A DNA stretch of 64,000 nt from CAWDYA01 sp963806495 (GCA_963806495.1 CAWDYA010000011.1:186001-250000); one strand, 5' to 3'. Shown: positions 16,299-28,183, counted from the stretch's first letter. A program made the numbers and translations. The notes: generated by a model not told the origin, from the sequence alone.

Positions 16299-18842
16299 TC
16301 ATATGTTCTTCACGATCTTGGGTGTAATGAACACGAGCAGCTCCTGGGAATCCTTCTTGTTGGTCTTGTTCTTGAAGAGCCACCCGAAGAACGGAATCTT
16401 CCTCAGACCCGGGATGCCCGTCTCATTCTCCGTTTCCTGGAGCTTGTAGACGCCGCCGATCACCGCCGTGGTGCCGGTCCTGACGAGGATCTGCGTGTCC
16501 ACGCTCTCGGTCACGATGCCGGGGACGTCCGCCACGCTGATGGTCGAGGATGGCTGGTTGTTCTCGACCTTCAGCTTCATGATGACGGTGTCCTCCGCGG
16601 TGATCTGCGGGGTGACGATCAGCCTCAACGACGCGGGCACGTACTGGACGTCGACCTCGGTGGCCGTAGTGGTGACGACCGGGATCTGCACGCCCTGCTC
16701 GATCGTTGCGGGCTGGTTGTTCTGCGTCGCGATCTTCGGCGACGAGAGGATTCTCACCTTGCCGTCCGCCTCGAAGGCTTCGAGCGCGATGTCCAGCGTG
16801 AACGAGTCGAGCACGTTGCCCAGCATCAGGCCGATGCTGCCGGCGGACGGGAAGCCCAGCGGAGCCGTGTTGACGTCCGCGTTGAACTCGACCCGGTGCG
16901 GGAACTGGAGGTTCGTCGCGGTTCCCAGCTCCGGCGTCGCCTTGCCGGCGATGGCCCAGTTGATGCCGAGGTCGCGCTCGTACGACCGCTGCGCCTCGAC
17001 GATCCGGGCCTCGATGATCACCTGGGGCGTCTGGGTGTCGAGCGCGTCGAGCAGCCCGTCGTAGGCGGCCTTCTTGTCCGGTATGTCCGAGATGATCAAG
17101 GTGTTCGTGCGGATGTCCGCCACGATCTTCCCGCGGTCCGTCTTCACCTGCTGCAGCACGGTCATCGCGTCCTGCACCTTGGCGTACGACAGCGTGCGCG
17201 TGAAGGTGACCGGGTCCACCGCCTGCTCCTGGGCCTGCTTGAGGGCGCGGAGATCAGCGGCCTCCTGGCGGAGCTTGGTGGTCTTCGCGATCCGGATGAC
17301 GTTGTCCTCCTCGATCGCGTCGAGACCCTGGTTCTTGAGGATCACCTGGAAGGCCTGGTCCCACGGGACCTGGTTGAGCCTGATGTCCACCTTGCCCGTG
17401 ACGTCGGGATCGAGCACGACGTTCATCTTCATGACGTCCGCGAAGAAGAACATCACCTCGCGCAGATCCGCATCACGGAATGCAACGGAGATCTTCTCTC
17501 CGCGATAGTGGCGCTTTCCGCCGGCGATGGTGCGACTCTCGAAGATGCTCTGGGGCAGCGTGGTCATGCTCGGCATGTCCTTGCTGCGCGAGGCGGCCGC
17601 GGGTACGAGCGACGACTTCGGCGATGCGTTGTCGAACAGGACGACGTCGCGGCCGGCCTCTCTCAGGCTGCTCGAGGCGGGCTGGACCGCCGGCGGCGTT
17701 CTGGGCGCCGGAGCGGGCTTCTCCACCTCGGTAAGCGTGGCGACCGGGGCGGGCTTGGGCGCCGCGACCGCGGCCCCGGGCTGCTGCGTCTGAACCTCGC
17801 TGAGCGCGTCAGGAGGCGTCATGGGGAGATCCTCCACGCCGCCCATTCCCGGCTCGGCGCTCGCCACCGGCTGTGGCGACTGCGTCGGGCCCGCGAAGGC
17901 CACCTGCACCGTCGAACCGGAGGTGCTGATCTCGTAGGCTTCCAGGTGCGTCAGGTCGAACACCACGCGAGCCACCTTCTCCGGCTCGTTGCTGAACTGC
18001 GAAACCCGGATCTGCTGCAGGACCGCAGAGCCGACCGGAATGCTGCGGCTGCTGACGCCGTTGGTCACTCCCGAGACATCCAGGACCAGGCGCGGCGGAT
18101 TCTGCAACTCGAACGAATTGTAGGTGAGGGCTCCATCCCCCTCCAGCGTCACCACCGGGGCATCGTCCCCGCCCGTGACCGTGACGCCCTCGAGGGTCGT
18201 CGCCGGCTCGGCCGCGGGCATCGCCGCCGCGGGCTTGGCGGGAGCCGCCACCGGCTCGGCCGGCTCGACCGGCATCATGGAGGCGTCGGCGGACTCGGAC
18301 GGGTTCATCTGAGAATCCGTCTCCTCGGCCGGCTCCGTCATGAGGGAAGCCGTCATGGTCCCCTCGAGCACGATCCTCAGTTCGTTGCCGTCAGGCTCGA
18401 TCCGCGTGTCGGCGGAGGTCCGCCCCACGAGCTCGATGTGGGCATGCGTGCTGCCCGACCGCGATTCGAGGTTGCTCACCTCGATGCGGGCGAGCTGCGG
18501 CGTGCCGACCGGAATGACCGGCTCGACATCCCCCACGCTGACGCCGGGGAGCTCCAGCACGAGCGTGGAGAGATCGGGGTCATACGACGTGTAGTTCAGA
18601 GGATGGTCGCCCTGGATGACCACCACCGTGGCGTTGTCCTCGGTCTGCGCCGTGATCGAATCGATCCGGACGGCGGCTGTCGTGAGATCGTTGCCGGCGT
18701 CGGTGTTCAGGCCGGGCTCGGCCTGCTGCACCGCCGCCGCGTCGGGCAGCGGCGCCGCCGGCTCGGCGACGCGCGGATTCGCGGCGCATCCAAGCGCGCA
18801 AAGGGTCAGGAACATGGCCCCGACCATCCTCCCCCAACTCAT
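16299..18842 (-). CDS. pilQ: PilQ outer-membrane secretin
   Basis: An 847-aa secretin, the outer-membrane pore for the pilus. The start is ATG 18842, overlapping the pilP stop (ATGA), with AGGAGGG upstream. The signal carries a lipobox-like LCALGC. There are two AMIN domains (about residues 45-150 and 200-300), a Pro/Ala-rich linker with TonB-like low complexity, and a secretin short domain (FRDADLREVMFFFADV). An N1 domain follows (NTLIISDIPDKKAAYDGLL), then the C-terminal secretin domain (VDTQILVRTGTTAVIGG to ELLVFITPKIVKNI). It is the last pil gene before the lipoprotein. The length is normal to slightly long. Confidence 0.97.
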   Translation of the reverse strand: MSWGRMVGAMFLTLCALGCAANPRVAEPAAPLPDAAAVQQAEPGLNTDAGNDLTTAAVRIDSITAQTEDNATVVVIQGDHPLNYTSYDPDLSTLVLELPGVSVGDVEPVIPVGTPQLARIEVSNLESRSGSTHAHIELVGRTSADTRIEPDGNELRIVLEGTMTASLMTEPAEETDSQMNPSESADASMMPVEPAEPVAAPAKPAAAMPAAEPATTLEGVTVTGGDDAPVVTLEGDGALTYNSFELQNPPRLVLDVSGVTNGVSSRSIPVGSAVLQQIRVSQFSNEPEKVARVVFDLTHLEAYEISTSGSTVQVAFAGPTQSPQPVASAEPGMGGVEDLPMTPPDALSEVQTQQPGAAVAAPKPAPVATLTEVEKPAPAPRTPPAVQPASSSLREAGRDVVLFDNASPKSSLVPAAASRSKDMPSMTTLPQSIFESRTIAGGKRHYRGEKISVAFRDADLREVMFFFADVMKMNVVLDPDVTGKVDIRLNQVPWDQAFQVILKNQGLDAIEEDNVIRIAKTTKLRQEAADLRALKQAQEQAVDPVTFTRTLSYAKVQDAMTVLQQVKTDRGKIVADIRTNTLIISDIPDKKAAYDGLLDALDTQTPQVIIEARIVEAQRSYERDLGINWAIAGKATPELGTATNLQFPHRVEFNADVNTAPLGFPSAGSIGLMLGNVLDSFTLDIALEAFEADGKVRILSSPKIATQNNQPATIEQGVQIPVVTTTATEVDVQYVPASLRLIVTPQITAEDTVIMKLKVENNQPSSTISVADVPGIVTESVDTQILVRTGTTAVIGGVYKLQETENETGIPGLRKIPFFGWLFKNKTNKKDSQELLVFITPKIVKNI

Positions 18843-19540
18843 GAGCGTCCCTCCTTGTTCAGATTCAGACCTTTTTCGACGTCCCGGAACGGTTTGATCC
18901 GGGTGGGGTCGTTGACTTTCTGCCGGAACACGACGAGACCCGACTGCGGATCGATCTTGCGGACCTCCCCGTCGTACAACCTGTCGCCTTCGTGCAGAGT
19001 CGTTCCATAGCCATCGGGTCCGATCACCAGCGCAACGTTGCTGCCGTGACGCGTGAGCACGCCGATGACGGTGACATCCTGTATGAGCCAGCACTCCATC
19101 CCCTCTCCCTGGCAGATCTGGCCGGACATCTGCGCCTGCAGGATGTCCTGCGGCGAGAGGAACGGGTCGCGGCGCCCGTCCGGGTCGTAGGTGAACCCGG
19201 CGCCGGATGACGAGGCCTCCTCGTCCTTCCGGATCTGTTCGAGAGCCTTGACGGCCGACATGTGATTCGGATCCTGGGCGATCACGTTGAGACCCTGCTG
19301 CGGCGTCGCGGGAGCGGCCTCCGCCGCGGGAGGCTGGCTCGCGGGGGCGGCGCCCGTCGACGCGTTCATGACCGGAGCGCCAGCGGCCTTCGGGGCCGCC
19401 TGCTCCTGGGCTTTCTTCAGCTTGTCCTTCGTACGGCCCACCGTGGTCCCGCTCTGCGCCGCCGACATCGCGGGCAGGACGAGCGCGACCGCCAGGGCCG
19501 CCGCGGTGAGCATGAACGACTTGCGCTTCGGCTGTCTCAT
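18839..19540 (-). CDS. pilP: PilP pilus assembly protein
   Basis: A 233-aa periplasmic linker between the PilNO inner-membrane complex and PilQ. A cleavable signal runs to about residue 28 (MSAAQS); no lipobox Cys is visible, unlike many PilP lipoproteins. A low-complexity Ala/Pro stretch follows to about 85. The PilP beta domain then has YDPDGRRDPFLSP, a unique pair of Cys (QICQGEGMEC), and DVTVIGVLTRHGSNVALV. The start ATG 19540 overlaps pilO by four bases, and the stop overlaps pilQ by four. Confidence 0.93.
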   Translation of the reverse strand: MRQPKRKSFMLTAAALAVALVLPAMSAAQSGTTVGRTKDKLKKAQEQAAPKAAGAPVMNASTGAAPASQPPAAEAAPATPQQGLNVIAQDPNHMSAVKALEQIRKDEEASSSGAGFTYDPDGRRDPFLSPQDILQAQMSGQICQGEGMECWLIQDVTVIGVLTRHGSNVALVIGPDGYGTTLHEGDRLYDGEVRKIDPQSGLVVFRQKVNDPTRIKPFRDVEKGLNLNKEGRS

Positions 19541-20118
19541 GACGCTCCGCCCTCCAGCGGCTGCTCGACGTAGACGAACGTGGCCGCGGTGAACGACGAC
19601 CCGATGGACCGCTGCAGTCGATCGGGGCCGGTGTTGGCCCGGATGCTCATGCCGCGGACGTTCAGGATGCGGTCGTGTTTGCCGATGACATCGAGGAACC
19701 GTCCGAGGTCGTGGTAGTTGCCCACGATCTCCATGGTGTAGGCGTACTCCTTGTAGAATTCCTCGCGCTTGATGCTGGCCTCGGACAGCGTCCGGATCGC
19801 CAGACCGAAGCGTCCCGCCTGGCTCTCGAGCCACTTGATCAGCGCGCCCGCCTCCGGCTCGGTGGGCAGGATGCGCCTGAGCGCGGCGAGCTGGATGTTG
19901 AGACGATCGGTTTCGGCCTGCAGCTCGGCGCGCATCTTCGCCGCCTGCTGTCCCTCCTGGATCTTGAGGTTCAGGTCATCGAGCTCGGCCTGCCGGCCCG
20001 CGTTCTTCTCGGAGATCTGCGAGAAGTTCGGGTAGACGAACTGGGCGCACATGACGAGCCCGACGCCCAGCCCGATGAAGAGCGCCAGCTGACCCCAGAA
20101 CGGAAGCTTGTTGAGCAT
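19537..20118 (-). CDS. pilO: PilO pilus alignment protein
   Basis: A 193-aa bitopic inner-membrane protein. There is one transmembrane helix at residues 9-29, a coiled coil at about 35-85 (Glu/Gln-rich), and a ferredoxin-like periplasmic domain from about 95 (EAGALIKWLESQAGRFGL). It pairs with PilN and recruits PilP. Its end overlaps the pilP start. Confidence 0.93.
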   Translation of the reverse strand: MLNKLPFWGQLALFIGLGVGLVMCAQFVYPNFSQISEKNAGRQAELDDLNLKIQEGQQAAKMRAELQAETDRLNIQLAALRRILPTEPEAGALIKWLESQAGRFGLAIRTLSEASIKREEFYKEYAYTMEIVGNYHDLGRFLDVIGKHDRILNVRGMSIRANTGPDRLQRSIGSSFTAATFVYVEQPLEGGAS

Positions 20119-20144
20119 GTCTCTGTCTCCTCCGATCCGCCGGC

Positions 20145-20744
20145 CTACTGGCCCTGCTGGCCCGCGACGGGCGGCTTCGACTGCTTGCCACCCGGCACGA
20201 ACTTCGCCGACAGCGAAAACGTCACGTCATCCCGATCGGCCGTGTAGCTGATCTTGCCCACGTCCTGGAAGAACGGAGACGCATCGAGGTTGTTGTAGAA
20301 GTTCGCATAAGCGTTGGGCGTGGTCGCCCTTCCGCTGAACGTGAGCTGGTTGCCCGACTCCTGCATGGAGACCAGCCAGAGGAAATCGGGAAGGCTGCGT
20401 GAGACCTCGTCGAGCAGCCGGACCGGCACCTGCTGGTTGTTCTTCAGGTTGGTGATGATGTCGATCTGCTTCTGGAAGGCCGCCTTCTTGGCCTTGAGCA
20501 CCTCGATCGCCTTGCGGTCGTCCTCGACCTTCTTGAGCTGCTCGTGTGCGGTGGCCAGATCCTGTTCCAGCCTCTCGGTCTCGGCCGTGAGGCTGTAATA
20601 GCGCCAGCCGGCAAAGGCCACCGAGAGCGCGAGAATCACCACCAGCAGAATGTTCTGGCCGCCCGAGAACCCCTCGATCTTGAGGGAGGGGGCCTTCCGC
20701 GCGGGCTCTCTCTTGGCGCCCGTCAGGAGGTTGACCTTGATCAT
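20145..20744 (-). CDS. pilN: PilN pilus alignment protein
   Basis: A 199-aa bitopic protein of the PilMNO platform. The N-terminus begins MIKVNLLTGAKREPA, keeping the short motif that docks into PilM. A transmembrane helix lies at about 33-50, a coiled coil at 55-105, and a periplasmic ferredoxin-like fold follows (FLWLVSMQESGNQLTFSG). The start overlaps the pilM stop (ATGA). Confidence 0.94.
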   Translation of the reverse strand: MIKVNLLTGAKREPARKAPSLKIEGFSGGQNILLVVILALSVAFAGWRYYSLTAETERLEQDLATAHEQLKKVEDDRKAIEVLKAKKAAFQKQIDIITNLKNNQQVPVRLLDEVSRSLPDFLWLVSMQESGNQLTFSGRATTPNAYANFYNNLDASPFFQDVGKISYTADRDDVTFSLSAKFVPGGKQSKPPVAGQQGQ

Positions 20745-21811
20745 TTGTCACCCACCTTTCTGAGAGCCAGGCCCACCGCCACGGAGGCCGCGGCTGTCAT
20801 CGGTTCTAGTTTGTCGGGCGTGAATGCCCGCTCGTTTATCTGGATCCCTCGGAACGGGTTCATCATCTCGACCCGTGTCTCGAATCGCCGGCTCAGGTGC
20901 GACATGAGGTTCGGCGTTCTGGCCGTGCCCCCCGTGACCTGGATGAGCGACACCGGACCGGAGGCCGACGTGGCCTTGAAGAAGTCGAGCGTCTTCTGGA
21001 TCTCCGAGCCGACCTGCTCGTTGACCGCGTCGAGGATCGCCGTCACGCGCTCCGGCGAGGCGCCCGCCAGGTCGCCCCGCTTGGCGGCCTCGGCCTGCTC
21101 GAAGGTCATGTTGAGCTCCCTCTGCAGGGCGTCGGTGTACTGATTGCCGCCCACCGAGATGTCACGCCAGAAGATCGAGGAGCCGTTCTGCATGATCGCG
21201 ATGTTGGTCACGCTGGCGCCCAGGTTGACGAGCGCGACGAGTTGATCCGTCGGCGCCTCGTAGCTCGCCTCGTAGGCGTTCTGCAGCGCGAACACGTCCA
21301 CGTCGGCAACGAGAGCGTTCTTCCCGGCCTGTGTGATGACGCTCGTGTAGTCGTTGATCTTGTCCTTCTTCACGGCCACCAGAAGAACGTCCATGTTCCC
21401 GTCGCCGGCGCCCGCGCTGTCGAGCACCTGGTAGTCGATGTTGACGTCATCGACGTCGAACGGGATGTACTGCTCGGCCTCCCACTGGATCGACTCGGCC
21501 AGCTCGTCCGGGTTCATCACCGGCAGGCTGATCTTCTTGATGATCACCGAGTGGCCGGACAGGGAGATGGCGACATCCGATCCCTTGATCCGGTTGTTGG
21601 CGAAGACGTTCTGGATGGCCTCGATGACCAGCCCGGAGTCCATGATCGCGCCATCCACGATCGCCTCGGGCGAGAGGGGTTCCATACCGATGCTGACCAG
21701 CTGGTACCCCCGGCCTTTTCCCATGTCCTTGAGCTCGACAGCCTTGACCGAGCTCGTCCCGATGTCCAGACCGACGAGGTTCTTGCTACGTGAGAAGAGC
21801 ACCGGCATCAC
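20741..21811 (-). CDS. pilM: PilM actin-like pilus assembly protein
   Basis: A 356-aa cytoplasmic actin-fold ATP-binding protein that caps the PilN tail. Phosphate-1 loop GLDIGTSSVKAVEL is near residue 14, the phosphate-2 region is ALVNLGASVTNIAI, and the adenosine motif is IQVTGGTARTPNL. It starts MMPVLFSRSK at 21811 (or 21808). It is the first gene of the pilMNOPQ operon, and all its genes up to pilQ are tightly spaced or overlapping. Bases 21812-22079 upstream hold the divergent control region. Confidence 0.96.
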   Translation of the reverse strand: MMPVLFSRSKNLVGLDIGTSSVKAVELKDMGKGRGYQLVSIGMEPLSPEAIVDGAIMDSGLVIEAIQNVFANNRIKGSDVAISLSGHSVIIKKISLPVMNPDELAESIQWEAEQYIPFDVDDVNIDYQVLDSAGAGDGNMDVLLVAVKKDKINDYTSVITQAGKNALVADVDVFALQNAYEASYEAPTDQLVALVNLGASVTNIAIMQNGSSIFWRDISVGGNQYTDALQRELNMTFEQAEAAKRGDLAGASPERVTAILDAVNEQVGSEIQKTLDFFKATSASGPVSLIQVTGGTARTPNLMSHLSRRFETRVEMMNPFRGIQINERAFTPDKLEPMTAAASVAVGLALRKVGDK

Positions 21812-21965
21812 CCTCGTTTCAGTGGTTTGCGATAAACTCCCTGACGCCGTGGGTTTCCCGGGAGCACAGGTTCCCTTTATTCCGATTTCACGGCGCGGGG
21901 GCCTAATATATGTCGGCCCTTCCGGCGCGCAAGTCGGGTAGGGTGGCTAAATCGCCCGTGTTTGC

Positions 21966-21995
21966 TTGACCTATCGTGAGGGTGCGTGCTAGGGT
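21966..21995 (+). promoter_or_regulatory. possible sigma-70 promoter for rpmB
   Basis: TTGACC (21966-21971), an 18-base spacer, then TAGGGT (21990-21995), pointing at rpmB, whose ATG is 85 bases further on. The -35 is good and the -10 is fair. Confidence 0.4.
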
Positions 21996-22079
21996 ATGGC
22001 GCTTTCGGGGTCCCGGAGGCTCCCCGGCTCCGCGGGGGCCAGGGTCGTTTCGTTCTGTCCCGGTGGGAGGTTGCAGGTA

Positions 22080-22275
22080 ATGGCCAGGCTTTGCGAGATC
22101 TCGCGGGAAGGGTCCCCTGCGGGGGAACAACGTCAGTCACGCCCACAACGTGACGAAAAAGGTCTGGTACCCGAATCTCCAGCGGGTCCGTGCGAAAGTG
22201 GGCTCGTCGGTGCGGCGCATCAGGGTGTGCACCCGCTGCATCCGCTCCAACCGGATCCAGAAGGCGGCCTCCTGA
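22080..22275 (+). CDS. rpmB: 50S ribosomal protein L28, one frameshift
   Basis: Large-subunit ribosomal protein. It starts ATG 22080 (MARLCEI) after GGGAGG. One extra C at about 22102 shifts the frame. Deleting it gives CGKGPLRGNNVSHAHN, then KKVWYPNLQRVRA and VCTRCIRSNRIQKAAS with a stop at 22273-22275, for 64 aa in all, which is the exact family length. The two cysteine pairs (CEIC and CTRC) make it the zinc-binding C+ form. A frameshift at codon 8 of a ribosomal gene is most easily explained as a consensus error. It converges on ridA ten bases away. Confidence 0.88.
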
Positions 22276-22284
22276 CCTGCCGCC

Positions 22285-22664
22285 CTACCGCAGGGCGATA
22301 GCGTCGATCTCCACACGCGCGCCCTTGGGCAGGCGACCGGCCTGTATCGTCGCCCGGGCCGGCGGGTCCCCCGCCTCGAAACAGGCCGCATACGTCCGGT
22401 TCATCACCTCGAAGTCATCCAGATTCGCGAGATAGACGGTCGTCTTGACGACCTTCCCCAGCGACGAGCCCGCCGCCTCCAGGATCGCCGCCAGGTTGCG
22501 CATCACGCGCTCGGTCTGGGCGGCGATGTCCCCCTCGACCATGGCACCCGACTCCGGGTCCAGCGGGATCTGACCGGATACGAACACCAGGTCGCCGGCG
22601 GCGATCGCCTGGGAGTAGGGGCCGATGGCCGCGGGGCCTTTGCTGGTGGCGATCTTCTCCTTCT

Positions 22665-22668
<4 letters not shown>
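22285..22668 (-). CDS. ridA: RidA reactive enamine/imine deaminase
   Basis: A 127-aa trimeric YjgF/YER057c/UK114 protein that hydrolyses reactive 2-aminoacrylate-type intermediates. Motifs are GPYSQAIAAGDLVFVSGQIP, the family-typical NLAAILEAAGSSL, and the catalytic Arg region in PPARATIQAGRLPKGARVEID. The start ATG 22668 overlaps the rel stop by four bases, after AAGGAGGG. An imperfect hairpin (CGCCCT/AGGGCG, 22281-22297) lies at the convergent end with rpmB. Confidence 0.95.
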
Positions 22669-24881
<2,213 letters not shown>

Positions 24882-24946
24882 GCTGGTTCAAGGAGATGCG
24901 AATATACCAGCGGCGGGGCGCCGTGTCGAGATGAGGACCCCGGCGC

Positions 24947-26116
24947 TCAGGCCGAGGACTTCTTCTCGATCCTGGTGCGCCACCAGATGACGATCGGGCT
25001 CGACACGTAGATGGTCGAGTAGGTGCCCGAGAGGACCCCGACGAGCAGCGTGAAGGAGAAGGGGTTGAGGCGGCTGCCGCCGAACAGCCACAACGTTACC
25101 ACGACGAGCAGCACCAGGAAGACGGTCAGCACGGTACGGCTCAGGGTCTGGTTGATGCTGTCGTTGAACAGCTTCGTGAGCTTCGTCCCCCGCTGGTGGC
25201 GGACATTCTCCCTCACCCGGTCGAAGATGACGATCGTATCGTTGATGGAGTAACCGACCACCGTGAGCACGGCGGCCAGCACGGTCAGATCGAACTCCTT
25301 GCCGGTGAGGCTCATGGCGCCCAGCGACACGATGGCATCGTGGGCCAGCGTGACGATGGCGGCGATGCCGAATGCCAGCTTCTCGAACCGGAACCAGATG
25401 TAGATCAGCATCGCGACGAGCGAGCCGATCACGGCGTAGGTGGCCCGCGTCTTCAGCTCGCGGCCCACGCTCGGCCCGACATAGTCGGCGCTGCGGATCG
25501 CGAACATCCCCACGATGGCGTTGTCACGGATCCAGGACGCGATGTCGGGGTTCACGCCCGGCACGTTGCGGGCTTCCTCCATGTCCTTGAACAGACCCGA
25601 GTGGGATTCCCTGTAGTTGACGAGCGCCTGGGCGGCGGCGGTGGCCATGGAAGTCTGGTTCGGGAAGGCCAGCGAGAGGACCCGCTCGAGCTCCCGGATA
25701 CCGGCGACGTTCAGGTCCACCTTGCCGTTGGTCTGCGAGCCCTCGAGACCGGAACGCAGCGCCTTGAGGACCAGCCCGGAGACGTCGGCCTCCTCGGCGG
25801 GGGTCTCCTCCGAGCCCGACTCCTGCGGCGGCACCCGGATCAGGACGTCATGGGCCTCGGGGGCCTCCGGCAGATGCACGCGCTGGATCTGCGCGCCGCT
25901 GAACCCCTGCGAGGCCAGCGCGCTGCGGATCTCGTCGATGCGAGGCTCCTGAACGAACCGGAGCTCCACGTCGGCCCCACCCCGGAAGTCGATGCCGTAA
26001 ACGAGGCCCCGGGTGGCGAGCAGGAAGAGGCTCGCCCCCACCAGGATGACCGAGAGAGCCACGAAGTAGACCTGCTTGCCCAGGAAATCGATGTTGGTGT
26101 TACGGAAAAGCTCCAC
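24947..26116 (-). CDS. secF: SecF protein translocase subunit
   Basis: A 389-aa RND-like inner-membrane protein that works with SecD to drive late protein export using the proton gradient. The first helix is at about 15-33 and GIDFRGG follows at about 37. A periplasmic domain of about 190 residues is longer than usual because of an insertion rich in helix-hairpin-like text (RNVPGVNPDIASWI). Five C-terminal helices include the SINDTIVIFDRVREN motif. It begins 12 bases after secD. The insertion is the only oddity. Confidence 0.95.
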   Translation of the reverse strand: MELFRNTNIDFLGKQVYFVALSVILVGASLFLLATRGLVYGIDFRGGADVELRFVQEPRIDEIRSALASQGFSGAQIQRVHLPEAPEAHDVLIRVPPQESGSEETPAEEADVSGLVLKALRSGLEGSQTNGKVDLNVAGIRELERVLSLAFPNQTSMATAAAQALVNYRESHSGLFKDMEEARNVPGVNPDIASWIRDNAIVGMFAIRSADYVGPSVGRELKTRATYAVIGSLVAMLIYIWFRFEKLAFGIAAIVTLAHDAIVSLGAMSLTGKEFDLTVLAAVLTVVGYSINDTIVIFDRVRENVRHQRGTKLTKLFNDSINQTLSRTVLTVFLVLLVVVTLWLFGGSRLNPFSFTLLVGVLSGTYSTIYVSSPIVIWWRTRIEKKSSA

Positions 26117-26128
26117 CGCAGGCTCTCC

Positions 26129-27712
26129 TCAGATGCTCAGTTTCTCGACCCGCCGACCCTCTCCCATGATGGCCCTGAACAGGAGGCGGGACACGAAGAT
26201 GGCCGTGAACATGCTGGCGGCCAGTCCGATGATCAGGGTGAAGGCGAAGCCCTTCACCGGCCCCGTGCCGAACTGGAACAGCAGGACGGCGGCGATGACG
26301 GTCGTCAGGTTCGAATCGAAGATGGTCCAGAACGCCTTCTGGAACCCGGCGTCGACCGCCGACCGCACCGTCTTGCCGAGATGCAGCTCCTCGCGGATAC
26401 GCTCGAAGATCAGCACGTTGGCGTCGAGCGCCATGCCGAAGGTCAGGATGACACCGGCGATGCCCGGCAGCGTGAGCGTGGCGCCGATCCAGGACATGAC
26501 GCCCAGCAGGATGATCACGTTGAGGATCAGGGCGACCACGGCGTTGATGCCGGCCCCCTTGTAATAGACCAGCATGAACAGGATCGAGATGATCAGCCCC
26601 GCCATCGATGCGGTGATCCCCTGACGGATCGAGTCGGCGCCGAGCGATGGGCCGACCGTGCGTTCCTCGAGCACGACCGTGCCGGCGGGCAGCGCGCCCG
26701 ACCGGAGCTTGAGGCTGAGGTCGTCGGCTTCCTGCAGGGTGCCGATGCCGGTGATGCGTCCGTTCTCCCGGATGGCGGACTGGATGGTGGCGACCTGGAT
26801 CACCTTCTTGTCGAGCAGCGACGCGAGCGGCTGGCCGACATTGGCGCCTGTGAACTTCTCGAACCGGGCGCCGGCGTCGGGTGTGAGCGTGAAGTCGACC
26901 TCCGCCGAGCCGAGCTCGCCGCGGCCGGTGCGGGCGTTGATCAGGTCGTTGCCGCTGACGGGCGACTGGATGCTCAACGCCCAGAAGGTGGTCCGCCCCC
27001 CGAAGCTGTTGGGGTCCCCCTCGTAGACCGCGGCGTCCTGCGGAAGCTCGCCGCCGAACTCCTGGAGCAGCTGCTCGCGGGAGGGAGCCCCGGAGAACCG
27101 CTGCCCTTCCATGCTGGGCGGAACGATCACCTTCTTCATCTCGAGGAAGGCGGGCTTGGCCACCAGGTCCTTGACCCGCTCCGGGTCGTCGACGCCGGGA
27201 AGCTGGATCAGGATCCGGTCGCTGGACAGCCCCTGACGCTGGACCACCGACTCGGTGACGCCGAAGGCGTCGACGCGGTTGCGGATCCGCTCCAGCGTGT
27301 CGACGATGGCGTCCTCCTTGGTGCGGTCGACCTCCAGGGGCGGCATGGCCACCTTCAGGTCGCTGCCGTCGATGGTGGTGTTGTAGCCGGGCAGATCCGA
27401 CTGTATCGCCTTGATGAACTCGTCCCGGGCGACCGTGTCGTAGTTCGTGATTCGCAACGAGTTGTCCGTGGCCGATGTCTGCACCCGGTCGAACTTGAGG
27501 TTGCGCTTCTTCAGCTCGGCCTGCAGTGTGGAAGCCCGGTTGTCGAGCACCGCCTTGACCGCATCCTCGGCCTCCACGCGCAGAGCGAGGTGGATGCCTC
27601 CCTTCAGGTCGAGCCCCAGCCGGATCTTGTCCTTGGGAGGGATGAAGCCGTACGCACAGATGATCGTGACCACGATGACGGCGAGGAACTTCCAGCCCAG
27701 ATCCTTTTGCAC
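26129..27712 (-). CDS. secD: SecD protein translocase subunit
   Basis: A 527-aa partner of SecF. It has an N-terminal helix, LGLDLKGGIHLAL near residue 33, a periplasmic P1 region ending with ERIRNRVDAFGV and DRILIQLPG, and a C-terminal six-helix RND half with MALDANVLIFERIREEL. All family landmarks are present. It follows yajC by five bases. Confidence 0.97.
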   Translation of the reverse strand: MQKDLGWKFLAVIVVTIICAYGFIPPKDKIRLGLDLKGGIHLALRVEAEDAVKAVLDNRASTLQAELKKRNLKFDRVQTSATDNSLRITNYDTVARDEFIKAIQSDLPGYNTTIDGSDLKVAMPPLEVDRTKEDAIVDTLERIRNRVDAFGVTESVVQRQGLSSDRILIQLPGVDDPERVKDLVAKPAFLEMKKVIVPPSMEGQRFSGAPSREQLLQEFGGELPQDAAVYEGDPNSFGGRTTFWALSIQSPVSGNDLINARTGRGELGSAEVDFTLTPDAGARFEKFTGANVGQPLASLLDKKVIQVATIQSAIRENGRITGIGTLQEADDLSLKLRSGALPAGTVVLEERTVGPSLGADSIRQGITASMAGLIISILFMLVYYKGAGINAVVALILNVIILLGVMSWIGATLTLPGIAGVILTFGMALDANVLIFERIREELHLGKTVRSAVDAGFQKAFWTIFDSNLTTVIAAVLLFQFGTGPVKGFAFTLIIGLAASMFTAIFVSRLLFRAIMGEGRRVEKLSI

Positions 27713-27717
27713 GACGT

Positions 27718-28065
27718 CTACTCCCCCTGATCCTTGTGGAGCCCCGCGATCGCGCTGCGCGAAATCTCTATCTTGACGTTGGGCGCGACCTTGAGCTGAA
27801 TCAGATCGTCAGTGATCCCGGCGATCACACCGTGGATCCCGCCGGTGGTGATGACCTTGTCGCCGTTCTTCAGCCCCGAGATCATTTCCTGGAGCGCTTT
27901 CTGTTTCTTGTTGGCCGGCCGGATGAGCAGGAAGTAGAAGATGACGAGGATGAGCGCCATCGGCACCAGAAAACCGATGAACGCGTTCGGCGACTGCTCG
28001 CCGCCCGGTGCGCCCTGCAACAGGAGCGCCAGCGCTCTGCTGGCCGTGCCGGTACCCTGCATCAT
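27718..28065 (-). CDS. yajC: YajC preprotein translocase subunit
   Basis: A 115-aa single-span inner-membrane protein that associates with SecDF. The start is ATG 28065 (MMQGTG), with an alternative at 28062. The transmembrane helix is at about residues 30-52, followed by the family motif LIRPANKKQKALQEM and GDKVITTGGIHGVI. First gene of the yajC-secD-secF transcript. A TTGACT -35-like element lies at about 28145, but its -10 is poor. Confidence 0.95.
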   Translation of the reverse strand: MMQGTGTASRALALLLQGAPGGEQSPNAFIGFLVPMALILVIFYFLLIRPANKKQKALQEMISGLKNGDKVITTGGIHGVIAGITDDLIQLKVAPNVKIEISRSAIAGLHKDQGE

Positions 28066-28183
28066 GCTGATTCCACACCACCTTTGAGACGTGGATCTCG
28101 TATCGGGGACCGGAAAGAGTGCCCCAGCCCGAGGCAAAAGTCAAGAGTTGACCCCGGACGCGTCCGGGCGATACGGTTCGGCC

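Noticed and set aside
21877..22146. Minus-strand frame upstream of pilM
   Set aside because: It is Pro/Arg-rich, overlaps the rpmB start and promoter on the other strand, and has no family signal.
25196..27730. Very long plus-strand frame opposite secF and secD
   Set aside because: It mirrors the high-GC codon pattern of the secDF genes and shows no family motif or ribosome site.
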